Part shown: in pieces, positions 1 to 10,354 of the stretch
Layout of the letters: the number at the start of each line of letters is the position of its first letter
How positions within the stretch are numbered: position 1 is the first letter of the stretch
Origin: Zea mays
Taxonomy: Eukaryota > Streptophyta > Magnoliopsida > Poales > Poaceae
Direction of reading: 5' to 3'
DNA length: 64,000 nt
Assembly: GCF_902167145.1 (NCBI RefSeq)
Contig: NC_050098.1
Location: forward strand, 110,584,207 to 110,648,206
Notes under the pieces: model-generated
The model's input: only the letters and a program-made list of their open reading frames with translations
What the model was told of the DNA's origin: nothing
Databases searched by the model: none
Program-made: the position numbers and the translations under genes

Positions 1-41
1 TGGAAGCCTTTGTCTTCGCCGAAGACTCCAATTCCCTTTCA
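1..41 (-). repeat. Possible start of element D 3' LTR, or 3' non-coding tail
   Basis: On the minus strand this begins TGAAAGGGAATT, the same first 12 bases as the 5' LTR at 7268. It then departs at once (GGAGTCTTCGGC against AGGCTTACACC). It may be a diverged 3' LTR start, or an internal copy of the LTR tip with the real 3' LTR further left. The sequence ends before this can be decided. Confidence 0.35.
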
Positions 42-144
42 ATACACCTATGACTTGGTTTGAAATATACTTGAAAACACATTAGTCATAGCATATAGAA
101 GAGATATGATCAAAGGTATAGTAATGAGCTATGTATGCAAGACA

Positions 145-2790
145 TCAAAAGAAATTTCTAGAATCAAGAATATTTAGCTCATGCCTAAGTTTGTTAAAAG
201 TTTGTTCATCTAGTGGCTTGGTAAAGATATCGGCTAATTGTTTCTTAGTGTTAATATATGCAATCTTGATATCTCCCTTTTGTTGGTGATCCCTTAAGAA
301 ATGATACCGAATGGCTATGTGTTTAGTGCGGCTATGCTCAACGGGATTATCCGCCATGCGGATTGCACTCTCATTATCACATAGAAGAGGAACTTTGGTT
401 AATTTGTAACCGTAGTCCCTAAGGGTTAGCCTCATCCAAACTAGTTGCGCGCAACAATGGCCTGCGGCAATATACTCGGCTTCGGCGGTAGAAAGAGCGA
501 CGGAATTTTGCTTCTTTGAAGCCCAAGACACCAAGGATCTTCCCAAGAACTGGCAAGTCCCCGATGTGCTCTTTCTATTAATTTTACACCCTGCCCAATC
601 GGCATCCGAATAACCAATCAAATCAAATGTGGATCCCCGAGGGTACCAAAGCCCAAACTTAGGAGTATGAACCAAATATCTCAAGATTCATTTTACGACC
701 GTAAGGTGAGCTTCCTTAGGGTTGGCTTGGAATCTTGCACACATGCATACGGAAAGCATTATGTCCGGTCGAGATGCACATAAATAGAGTAAAGAGCCTA
801 TCATCGACCGGTATACCTTTTGATCGACGGATTTACCTCCCGTGTCGAGGTCGAGATGCCCATTGGTTCCCATGGGTGTCTTGATGGGCTTGGCATCCTT
901 CATTCAAAACTTACTTAGAATGTCTTGAATATACTTCGTTTGGCTAATGAAGGTGCCCTCTTGGAGTTGCTTCACTTGAAATCCCAATAAGTACTTCAAC
1001 TCTCCCATCATAGACATCTCGAATTTCTGTGTCATGATCCTACTAAATTCTTCACAAGTAGATTCGTTAGTAGACCCAAATATAATATCATCAACATAAA
1101 TTTGGCATACAAACAAATCATTGTCAAGAGTTTTAGTAAATAAAGTAGGATCGGCCTTTCCGACTTTGAAGCCATTATTGATAAGAAAATCTCTTAGGCA
1201 TTCATACCATGCTCTTGGGGCTTGCTTAAGCCCATAAAGCGCCTTAGAGAGTTTATATACATAGTTAGGATACTCACTATCTTCAAAGCCGGGAGGTTGC
1301 TCAACATAGACCTCTTCCTTGATTGGTCCATTGAGGAAGGCACTTTTCACGTCCATTTGATAAAGCTTAAAGCCATGGTAAGTAGCATAGGCAAGTAATA
1401 TGCGAATTGATTCAAGCCTAGCTACGGGTGCATAGGTTTCACCGAAATCCAAACCTTCGACTTGTGAATATCCTTTGGCCACAAGTCGGGCCTTGTTCCT
1501 TGTCACCACACCATGCTCATCTTGCTTGTTGCGGAACACCCACTTGGTTCCTACAACATTTTGGTTAGGACGTGGAACTAAATGCCATACCTCGTTCCTA
1601 GTGAAGTTGTTGAGCTCCTCTTGCATCGCCACCACCCAATCCGAATCTTGTAGTGCTTCCTCTACCCTGTGTGGCTCAATAGAGGAAACAAAACAGTAAT
1701 GCTCACAAAAATGTGCAACACGAGATCTAGTGGTTACCCCCTTATGAATGTCGCCAAGGATGGTGTCGACGGGGTGCTCTCGTTGTATTGCTTGGTGGAC
1801 TCTTGGGTGTGGTGGCTTTGGAACTTGTTCATCTTCCTCATTTTGATCATGGGCATCTCCCCCTTGATCATTGCTCTCCTCTTGAGGTGGCTCAACTCCT
1901 TGATCTTCTCCTTCATCATTTTGAGCCTCATCCTCATCTTGAGTTGGTGGATATGCTTGCATTGAGGAAGACGGTTGATCTTGTGCATTTGGTGGCTCTT
2001 CGGATTCCTTAGGACACACATCCCCAATGGACATGTTCCTTAGCGCGACGCACAGAGCCTCTCCATCACCTATCTCATCAAGATCAACTTGCTCTACTTG
2101 AGAGCCGTTAGTCTCATCAAACACAATGTCACAAGAAACTTCAACTTGTCCAGAGGACTTGTTAAAGACCCTATATGCCCTTGTGTTTGAATCATATCCT
2201 AGTAAAAAGCCTTCTACAGTCTTAGGAGCAAATTTAGATTTTCTACCTCTTTTAACAAGAATAAAACATTTGCTACCAAAGACTCTAAAATATGAAACAT
2301 TGGGATTTTTACCGGTTAGGAGTTCATATGATGTCTTCTTGAGGATTCGGTGTAGATACAACCAGTTGATGGCATAGCAGGCGGTGTTGACTGCCTCGGC
2401 CCAAAACTGATCCGAAGTCTTATACTCATCAAGCATGGTTCTTGCCATGTCCAATAGAGTTCTATTCTTCCTCTCCACTACACCATTTTGTTGTGGCGTG
2501 TAGGGAGAAGAGAACTCATGCTTGATGCCCTCCTCCTCAAGGAAGCCTTCTATTTGAGAGTTCTTGAACTCTATCCCGTTGTCGCTTCTAATTTTCTTGA
2601 TCCTTAAGCCGAACTCATTTTGAGCCTGCCTCAAGAATCCCTTTAAGGTCTCTTGGGTATGAGATTTTTCCTGCAAAAAGAACTCCCAAGTGAAGCGAGA
2701 ATAATCATCCACAATAACTAGATAGTACTTACTCCCGCCGATGCTTATGTAAGCTATCGGGCCGAATAGGTCCATGTTAGGAGCTCGAGT
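145..2790 (-). pseudogene. pol: Copia integrase core, reverse transcriptase and RNase H (element D pol)
   Basis: One minus-strand frame runs from about 2790 to 145 with TGA stops at 904-906 and 688-690. The integrase catalytic core is at the start (aspartates in MDLFGP and VDDYSRF, then SDNG, and the glutamate in NGVVERKNR). An acidic linker follows, then reverse transcriptase with the YVDD box at residues 560-563 of the 2775-904 segment. Copia-type RNase H comes last (SDADWAG, STAEAEY, CDNESA). The two stops fall where glycine and arginine codons would be expected, so they look like single-base changes. A frameshift near 2780 separates this part from the zinc-binding head of integrase. Confidence 0.9.
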
Positions 2791-3370
2791 GGCCTGTCAG
2801 TCGTCATGATGTTCTTGTGTGGTTGATGAACACCGACTTGCTTCCCTGCCTGACATGCGCTACAAATCCTGTCTTTCTCAAAATGAACATTTGTTAGTCC
2901 CAAAATGTGTTCTCCCTTTAGAAGCTTGTGAAGATTCTTCATTCCAACATGTGCTAGTCGGCGATGCCAGAGCTAGCCCATGTTAGTCTTAGCGATTAAG
3001 CAAATGTCGAGTTCAGCTCTATCAAAATTTACTAAGTATAGCTTACCCTCTAACACTCCCTTAAATGCTATTTAATCATCACATCTTCTAAAGACAGTAA
3101 CACCTACATCTGTAAAAAGACAGTTGTAGCCCATTTTACATAATTGCGAAACTGAAAGCAAGTTGTAATCTAAAGAATCTACAAGAAAAACATTGGAAAT
3201 GGAATGGTCAGGAGATATAGCAATTTTACCCAATCCTTTGACCAAACCTTGATTTCCATCCCCGAATGTGATAGCTCGTTGGGGATCTTGGTTTGTCTCG
3301 TAGGAGGAGAACATCTTCTTCTCCCCTGTCATGTGGTTTGTGCACCCGCTATCGATGATCCAACTTGAGC
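2754..3370 (-). pseudogene. Copia aspartic protease and integrase zinc-binding region (element D)
   Basis: The protease active site reads IDSGCTNHM at about 3350-3325, with the catalytic Asp-Ser-Gly triad present. It continues through FGDGNQGLVKGLGKI and LLSVSQLC, typical of copia proteases. Further left, 2942-2800 holds the pre-integrase segment ending in the ICSACQAGK zinc-binding pair. Several stops lie between the two (for example around 2975 and 3072). A frameshift near 2780 breaks the join to the catalytic core. Confidence 0.8.
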
Positions 3371-3539
3371 CCCCGGATGCATAAACCTACAAAACAAATT
3401 TAGTTCTTGATTTTAGGTACCCAAATGGTTTTGGGTCCTTTGACATTAGACACAAGAACTTTGGGTACCCAAACACAAGTCTTTGACCCCTTGTGCTTGC
3501 CCCCAACATATTTGGCAACTACCTTGCCGGATTTGTTAG

Positions 3540-4571
3540 TTAAAACATAAGATGCATCAAAGGTTTTAAAAGAGATGTTAGAATCATTTGATGCCTTAGG
3601 AGTTTTCTTTTAGGCAATTTTGCATGAGTTGATTGCCTAGAACTAGAGGTTTGCCTAGAACTAGATGTCTCACCCTTATACATAAAAGCATGATTAGGGC
3701 CAGAGTGAGACTTCCTAGAGTGAATTCTCCTAATTTTGCTCTCGGGATAACCGGCAGGGTACAAAATATAACCCTCGTTATCCTGAGGCATGGGAGCCTT
3801 GCCCTTAACAAAATTAGACAATCTTTTAGGAGGGGCATTAAGTGTGACATTGTCCCCCTTTTGGAAGCCAATGCCATCCTTGATGCCAGGGCCTCTCCCA
3901 CTATAGAGCATGCTTCTAGCAAATTTAAATTTTTCATTTTCCAAGTCATGCTCGGCAATTTTAGCATCTAATTTTGCTATATGATCATTTTGTTGTTTAA
4001 TTAAATCCATGTGATCATGAATAGCATCAATGTTAATATCTCTACATCTAGTGCAAATAGTGGCATGCTCAATGGTAGATGTAGAGGGTTTGCAAGAATT
4101 AAGTTCAACAATCTTAGTACGTAAGATATCATTGTTATCTCTAAGATCGGAAATTGTAACATTGCAAACATCTAATTCGTTAGCCTTAGCAATTAATTTT
4201 TCATTTTCAATCTTAAGGCTAGCAAGAGAGATATTCAATTCTTCAATCTTAGAAAGCAAATTAGCATTATCATTTCTAAGATTGGAAATTGAATCATCAC
4301 AAACATTAGAATCAACCTTAGCAATAAGTTTAGTATTTTCATTTCTAAGGTTGGTAATCGCATCATGGCAAGTGCTTAGCTCACTAGATAATTTTTCACA
4401 TTTTTCAACTTCTAGAGCATAAGCATTCTTAACCTTAACATGCTTCTTGTTTTCTTTAATAAGGAAGTCCTCTTGGGAGTCCAAGAGATCATCCTTCTCA
4501 TGAATAGCACTAATTAATTCATTTAATTTTTCTTTTTGTTGCATGTTAAGGTTGGCAAAAAGGGTGCGCAA
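3540..4571 (-). pseudogene. Coiled-coil segment of copia polyprotein between gag and protease (element D)
   Basis: A 343-residue open stretch in the same frame as the gag segment to its right, separated from it by a TAG at 4599-4601. It is rich in Glu, Lys, Leu and Asn. An imperfect repeat of about 30 residues recurs three to four times (ISNLRNDNANLLSKIEEL-like), typical of a long coiled coil. It lies between the CCHC knuckle and the protease, as in maize Opie/Ji-type polyproteins. I infer a structural role in particle assembly from position; no catalytic motif is present. Confidence 0.75.
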
Positions 4572-4598
4572 GTTATCCTCCTCATCACTACAATTATC

Positions 4599-6049
4599 CT
4601 AATCACTAGAGGTTTCATATTTAGTGGAGGATCTTGATTTTACCTTCTTCCTTTTGTCGTCCTTTGCCATGAGGCACTTGTGGCCGACGTTGGGGAAGAG
4701 GAGTCCCTTGGTGACGGCGATGTTGGCGACGTCCTCGTCGGAGGAGGAGTCGGTGGAGCTCTCGTCGGAGTCCCATTCCCGGCAAACATGGGCATCGCCG
4801 CTCTTCTTCTTATAGTACCTCTTCTTCTCCTTTCTTCTCCCCTTCTTGTCGTCGCCCCTGTCACTATCACTAGATAATGGACATTTAGCAATGAAATTAC
4901 TGGGCTTACCACACTTGTAGCAAACTTTCTTGGAGCGGGGTTTGTAATCCTTCCCCCTCCTTTGCTTGAGGATTTGGAGGAAACTCTTGATGATGAGCGC
5001 CATCTCCTCGTTGTCAAGCTTAGAGGCGTCGATGGGTTGTCTACTTGATGTAGACTCTTCCTTTTTCTCCTCCGTTGCCTTGAATGCAACCGGTTGTGCT
5101 TCGGGCGCGGAGGGGCCATCTAGCTCGACGATTTTCTTTGAGCCTTTGATCATCAACTCAAAGCTCACAAAATTCCCTATTACTTTCTCAGGAGTCATTA
5201 GTGTATATCTAGGATTACCACGAATTAATTGAACTTGAGTGGGGTTAAGGAAAACGAGTGATCTAAGAATAACCTTAACCATTTCATGGTCATCCCATTT
5301 TTTGCTCCTGAGGTTGCGCACTTGGTTCACCAAGGTCTTGAGCCGGTTGTACATATCTTGTGGCTCCTCCCCTTGGCGAAGCCGGAAGCGACCGAGCTCC
5401 CCCTCAATTGTCTCCCGCTTGGTGATCTTGGTCACCTCGTCTCCTTCGTGTGCGGTCTTTAGCACGTCCCAAATCTCCTTTGCGCTCTTCAACCTTGCAC
5501 TTTATTATACTCCTCTCGACTTAGAGAGGCGAGGAGTATAGTTGTGGCTTGGGAGTTGAAGTGTTGGATTTGTTCGACCTCCTCCGAGTCGTAATCCTTG
5601 TCTCCCTTCTTTGGTACCTGCACTCCATACTCAACAATATCCCATATGCTTTTGTGGAGTGAGGTTAGGTGATGCCTCATTTTATCACTCCACATAGAAT
5701 AATCTTCACTTTCAAACATAGGTGGTTTGCCTAATGGAACGGAGAGTAATGGAGTGCGTCTAGAAATGTGAGGATAGCGAAAGGGCATCCTACTATACTT
5801 CTTGCGCTCATGGCGCTTTCAAGTAGTGGAGGCCGATTCCGAGCCGGAGATGGAGGGTGACGAAGAGTCGGTCTCGTAGTAGACCACTTTCCTCATCTTC
5901 TTCTTCTTGTCACCCATCCGATGGGACTTGATGGAGGAAGAGGATTCCTCCTTGTGCTTGTGGGCGGACTCCCTTGAGTGTGTTCTTCCCGAGCTTGTGG
6001 ACTTGTCGCCGGTCCCGAGATCCCTCTTGGCGGATGCTCCCGACATCAC
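4599..6049 (-). pseudogene. gag: Copia gag with degenerate CCHC zinc knuckle (element D)
   Basis: The likely start is the ATG at 6047-6049, about 32 bp past the primer-binding site; the N-terminus is Ser-rich and basic. A TGA at 5819-5821 interrupts the frame. The core capsid region follows (5788-5489, then 5492-4599 after a one-base frame change near 5490), with the UBN2-like segment around KSAKEIWDVLKTAHEG. The zinc knuckle at about 4925-4880 reads CYKCGKPSNFIAKC. The histidine expected four residues after the second Cys is Asn, so metal binding is probably lost. A basic and acidic tail follows. Confidence 0.85.
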
Positions 6050-6080
6050 TTCAAGCGGTTAGGCTCTAATGAAGCACCGG

Positions 6081-6092
6081 GCTCTGATACCA
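6081..6092 (-). other. Primer-binding site of element D (initiator tRNA-Met type)
   Basis: The minus strand reads TGGTATCAGAGC, complementary to the 3' end of plant initiator tRNA-Met. It lies two bases inside the 5' LTR end at 6095 and fixes both the LTR boundary and element orientation. Confidence 0.92.
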
Positions 6093-6094
6093 AT

Positions 6095-7268
6095 TGAAAG
6101 TCGCCTAGAGGGGGGGTGAATAGGGCGAATCTGAAATTTATAAACTTAAGCACAATTACAAGCCGGCTTAGTGTTAGAAATATAAACGAGTCCGAGAGAG
6201 AGGGCGTAAAACAAATCGTAAGCAAATAAAGAGTGAGACACGATGATTTGTTTTACCGAGGTTCGGTTCTTGCAAACCTACTCCCCGTTGAGGTGGTCAC
6301 AAAGACCGGGTCTCTTTCAACCCTTTCCCTCTCTCAAACGGTCACCTAGACCGAGTGAGCTTCTCTTCTCAATCAAACGGAACACAAAGTTCCCGCAAGG
6401 ACCACCACACAATTGGTGTCTCTTGCCTTGGTTACAATTGAGTTTGATCACAAGAAGAATGAGAAAGAAAAGAAGTGATCCAAGCGCAAGAGCTCAAATG
6501 AACACAACAAATCTCTCTAATCACTAAAGCTTTTGTGTGGAGTTGGGAGAGGATTTGATCTCTTTGGTGTGTCTTGTATTGAATGCTATAGCTCTTGTAA
6601 GGTGTAGAAGTGTAGAAACTTGGATGCCATTGAATGTGGGGTGGTTAGGGTATTTATAGCCCCAACCACCAAAAATGGCCATTGGAAGGCTGCTGTCGCA
6701 TGGCGCACCGGAGAGTCTGGTGTGCCACCGGACACTGTCCGGTGCGCCAGCCACGTCAGCAGACCGTTGGGGTTCGACCGTTGGAGCTCTGACTTGTGGG
6801 GCCTCTGGGCTGTCTGGTGGTGCACCAGACAGGTCCTGTAGACTGTCCGGTGCGCCAACTGTGCGTGCTCTGACTCTGGCGCGTACTGTAGCGCATTGAA
6901 TACGGTTGCAGTCGACCATTGCACGCGAAGTAGCCATTGCTCCGCTGGCACACCGGATAGTCCGGTGACTCACCGGATAGTTCGGTGAATTATAGCGGAG
7001 CGCCCTCTGAATTCCCAAAGGTAGCGAGTTCAGCGTTGAGTGCCCTGGTGCACCGGACACTGTCCGGTGCGCCATACCAGGGTGCCTTTTGGGATGTCTT
7101 TTGCTCTCTTTGTTTGACCCCTTGCTTGGTCTTTTTATTGACTTATTGTGAACCTTTGGCACCTATAGAACTTATATACTAGAGCAAATTAGTTAGTCCA
7201 ATTATTTGTGTTGGGCAATTCAACCACCAAAATCAATTAGGAAAAGGTGTAAGCCTAATTCCCTTTCA
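6095..7268 (-). repeat. 5' LTR of element D (1174 bp)
   Basis: Bounded by TGAAAG and CTTTCA inverted tips. The inner end abuts the primer-binding site and the outer end meets element C sequence. Reading frames inside it are GC-rich and unsupported. Between 6700 and 7080 it holds a cluster of GCACCGGACA-type palindromes, listed separately. Confidence 0.9.
6710..7075. repeat. Palindrome cluster in element D LTR
   Basis: CACCGGACA and TGTCCGGTG face each other across one base at 6726-6744. A 10-base version of the same palindrome lies at 7050-7070. Degraded relatives lie at about 6814-6855 (caccagacag...ctgtccggtg) and 6950-6990 (caccggata...gtccggtga). Four partly decayed copies of one palindrome in 370 bp suggest a duplicated binding or structural element in U3. 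Confidence 0.75.
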
Positions 7269-7825
7269 GAAGCCGAAGCTTTGGAGGAGATTTTGAGTGA
7301 CCGTGGGGACGTCTGCGCATTCTCTGGCGCGAGAGGAGTTGCAGCCGTCCTGGAGAAGGGGGGTTGCGAACATGTTAAAACCTTGGCCCAGGCCGAAGCT
7401 GCCTTTTCTATTGACGATACGAAGGACCCTTCGGCCGAAGCAAGTTTATTGGGAGGCAAATTTTTTACTGATATCTGGTAAAATGGCGGCCGAGGGATGG
7501 CTCATGAAATAATGAAGAAGAGTGAAAAAGATATTCATGACGCTCGAGAAGCAACAAAAGAAGCTGAAAAAATTGCGAAACTCGAAAGACGGATAGGTAT
7601 TACTTGATGGCTTTTAGCTTTGTTGTTTATTTTTTGAGTTTGAACTAATTTATGTCTTCTACCGCAACTGAACTATCTCCTCCCCCAGAGCCATTTGACC
7701 CACTGGCCGACCCAGAGACAAAGAAAGCAATAGAAATTATTAATATGGCCGAAGCTATTGTAGATGAAGTTGTTACCAAACTGCTAACCGAAGCTGCAGA
7801 AAAAGTTCTGAAGGAAGAAGAGTAG
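7269..7825 (+). pseudogene. Antisense gene fragment of element C, related to exon 3 of element B's antisense gene
   Basis: The plus-strand frame opens at the element D junction (the start is lost to that insertion) and runs through LEEILSDRG, GGCEHVKTLAQAEAAF and LLGGKFFTDIW. A TAA at 7479-7481 interrupts it. A donor G|GTATTA at 7596/7597 and an acceptor after a pyrimidine tract (CTCCTCCCCCAG, ending 7688) would join to PFDPLADPETKKA and continue to TAG at 7823-7825. By eye it aligns with element B exon 3 (SCEGCRHFEVFDQADEDF, then ALYDRMWGPHGREVVRE). Function unknown. It lies antisense to, and downstream of, gag. Confidence 0.65.
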
Positions 7826-8289
7826 CTATTGTAAAAACATTTCTAGAATATTAATGTAACATTTGCTGAACTAAGTTTGTAATATTTTATGTTCACAATT
7901 TTGAATCTAATATGTAAGTTGTTTGTAATTTAATTCTTTGCGATGCATGAAATTTTACATACATACCATTTTTTAGCCTTCGGCAAAAAAACACCTTCCC
8001 TTCTTTTCATGCTTCGTAAAGAAGAATTTTTTATGCCTCGTAAGAACATTCACACTTCGTAAAAACATCAATGCTTCGTTAACAACAGGTCCCTTCTTCC
8101 ACATCGGAACTGATGAAGCTGTAATCCTCAGTTCACTTTGTGCCTTAGCACTTTTTCATTTCTGTAAAGCATTCTCTGAAGATCGGCTTCATTTCCAACT
8201 CATGTCATTGATATGATATGAAGTATGATGTGATGTTATGTGATATGATGCGATGACATGATGCGAGAAATGATGCTAATGCCGAAGAT
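7826..8289. other. Non-coding AT-rich spacer of element C with ATGAT-rich simple sequence
   Basis: No reading frame stands out. Several CTTCG/TTCGG words typical of this family occur. From 8207 to 8280 there is a run of ATGATGTGATGTTATG-like simple sequence. On the plus strand this is the 3' flank of the antisense gene and includes TGTAACA and TTTGTAATATTTTATG, plausible polyadenylation context. Confidence 0.5.
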
Positions 8290-8640
8290 ACAACCTGTGC
8301 GTTTCCTTAGGAACGATCAAAATCTCTTTGTCGTTTATTTTTCGGCTTCACCGCTTATTTTTTGGTGTAAGTTCTGCATCCCCTTAGGAATGTCTTTTGA
8401 ACTTCTTCGCCTTCTATTTCAGTGGTATTCGCGTTGACTTTTCGCGCTTCGCCTTATATTTCGGCGGTATTTGGCTTTGCATTCCCTTTGGAACGACTTT
8501 TGAGCAGAAAACTTACACTGCTCCCTTAGGAACGACTTTTTGTAGCTTCGGCAACTTACACTGTGCTCCTTAGGAATGACTTTTTGAGCTTCAGTATTCA
8601 GCAATTTTTGAGCTTCGTGAGTCTGTGGAGAAGATATATT
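8290..8640. repeat. Degenerate short repeats of element C (CCTTAGGAACGACTTTT core)
   Basis: The plus-strand phrase CCTTAGGAACGACTTTT and variants recur at about 8306, 8382, 8486, 8524 and 8569, each followed by GAGCTTCGGCAACTTACACTG-like text. The block lies between the end of gag (minus strand) and the end of the antisense frame (plus strand). The core resembles the repeat cores of elements B and E. Confidence 0.65.
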
Positions 8641-8761
8641 TCATTATGACAAGAACGAAGCTATTACAAGAAATTAAAAATGGTAAGGAAACTAAGTTTA
8701 CATCGATTGTTCCTTATTAAAAAGAAAATAACAATGAATATAAAAATGCTTCGGAGGTAGG

Positions 8762-10294
8762 ATACCTGTTAATAGATGTGTTTTGATTCCAGCATAGTAC
8801 TATTGACTGTGCGGGCTTCGGATTCCTCCCTGAAATCTCGCTGCTGATGGGTCTGCTGGCTCCCTTCTGGTTGCTGACCTCGTGAATAAGAAGGTTGTAG
8901 TAGCGGTGGAGGTGGAAGTTGTGGCCAAGAAGCCTGTGGCTGACTAGCCGAAGCAACCGAAGCTGCAGGACAATTACCCACATATTCTGGTATGTAGGGT
9001 GAATGACACGAAGCAGTGTGCAGGACCTGCTTCGGTTGACTTTGCCTAGCTTCGGCTTATGCGATTTCCTTCTGCTTTTGGATGGTGATTTGGCACATTC
9101 TTGTAGTATGGCCCTTGTCTTCACCATAAAATAGGCAGTAGATCTTCCTGGGTTGATCCCCATATCTTCCTCCGAAGCCCCTAGCGCCTCTGCCTCTTGG
9201 AGCTGGCGGCCGGAAAGAGCTTTGCTGCTGCCCCGAAGATTATGAAGTATATTGTGGCTTCTGCAGCTGACTTCCTCTGTCATCAATTTGATTGGAGTGA
9301 ATTGACCTGACATGCCTCGGGTGGATTCTTCCTCCGAAGCCCCTGGTCATCTCAGAGACCTGTAGGCTTCCTCCCTTCTTTGGCGAAAGTCATTGTCAGC
9401 TCAGATGTATTCATCCATCTTTTGAAGTAGCTTCTCCAGAGTCTGTGGAGGCTTTCTAGAAAAATACTGGGCAGTGGGTCCTGGACGAAGCCCCTTGATC
9501 ATGGCCTCAATGACAATTTCATTGGGCACTGTAGGCGCTTGTCCTCTCAGACGTAAGAACCTTCGGACGTACGCCTGGAGATACTCCTCATGATCTTGCG
9601 TGCATTGAAACAGTGCCTGAGCTATGACTGGCTTTGTCTGGAAGCCTTGGAAACTTGTCACTAGCATATCCTTAAGCTTCTGCCACGAAGTAATAGTCCC
9701 TGGCCGAAGAGAAGAATACTGTGTTTGTGCCACATTCTTAACTGCCATGACGAAGGACTTGGCCATGACAGCTGCATTGCCTCCGTATGAAGATATAGTC
9801 GCTTCATAACTCATCAAGAACTGCTTCGGATCTGAATGCCCATCATACATGGGGAGCTGAGCTGGCTTGTATGATGGAGGCCATGGGATAGCCTGCAGTT
9901 CTGCTGCCAAGGGAGAAGCATCATCAAAGGTAAAGGTATCATGATTAAAATCATCATACCATCCATCCTCGTTGAATAAGCCTTCTTGGTGAAGCTCCCT
10001 ATGTTGGGGCCTTCGTTCTTGTTTGTCTTGAGCAAGATGGCGTACTTCTTCAGTAGCTTCATCGATCTGCCTTTGAAGATCAGCTAGTCGGGCCATCTTC
10101 TACTTCTTTCGTTGTACCTGCTGATGGATTATCTTCATGTTTCTGATCTCCTGGTCCAACTCCTCCTCTTGGAGTGTTGGACTGGTGGCCTTTCTTTTCT
10201 GGCTTCGGGCCTCTCGAAGAGAGAGGGTCTCATGATTTGGGTCCAGTGGCTGAAGTGCGGCAGCCCCTGGCGCTGAAGCTTTCTTCGACGGCAT
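8762..10294 (-). pseudogene. gag: Ty3/gypsy gag of element C (Zeon/cinful-like)
   Basis: The first ATG in frame is at 10292-10294 (MPSKKASAPG). An open frame exists upstream to the primer-binding site, but it has no ATG. A TAG at 10100-10102 and a TGA at 9401-9403 break the frame. The capsid domain (Retrotrans_gag type) spans about 9900-9420, with LPMYDGHSDPKQFLMSYEA and YVRRFLRLRGQAP. Further left, in shifted frames, is an unusual knuckle (YCLFYGEDKGHTTRMC) at about 9140-9080, then a Pro/Gln-rich tail ending near 8770. No pol follows. It would form particles in trans with a full-length partner. Confidence 0.85.
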
Positions 10295-10342
10295 GACAAA
10301 GGTCGGTGCTTGCCGAAGGTGGTCAAAAAAGGGTTCACTGGA

Positions 10343-10353
10343 GGTGGGCGCCA
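10343..10353 (-). other. Primer-binding site of element C
   Basis: The minus strand reads TGGCGCCCACC, one base from the 5' LTR end at 10355. The same primer-binding sequence is used by element B. Confidence 0.85.
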
Positions 10354-10354
10354 A

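Larger units (their letters stand above)
1..7268 (-). mobile_element. Element D: Ty1/copia retrotransposon, Opie/Ji-like, incomplete at the left window edge
   Basis: Reads right to left: 5' LTR 6095-7268, primer-binding site 6081-6092, gag, protease, integrase, reverse transcriptase and RNase H. The order integrase before reverse transcriptase is diagnostic of Ty1/copia. The LTR begins TGAAAG and ends CTTTCA on either strand. The element interrupts element C at 7268/7269, so bases 7269-7273 (GAAGC) are the expected right copy of a target-site duplication; the left copy is outside the window. Coding is broken by at least four stops and two frameshifts, so this copy is dead. The family name rests on recognition of the LTR start and palindromes. 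Confidence 0.9.

Noticed and set aside
6524..7162. Long frames on both strands of the element D LTR
   Set aside because: They follow the CACCGGACA palindromes and GC content and have no relation to element proteins.
8719..9313. Independent 198-residue protein on the minus strand in element C
   Set aside because: It is gag read in a shifted frame; the knuckle and Gln/Pro tail of gag are in the neighbouring frames.
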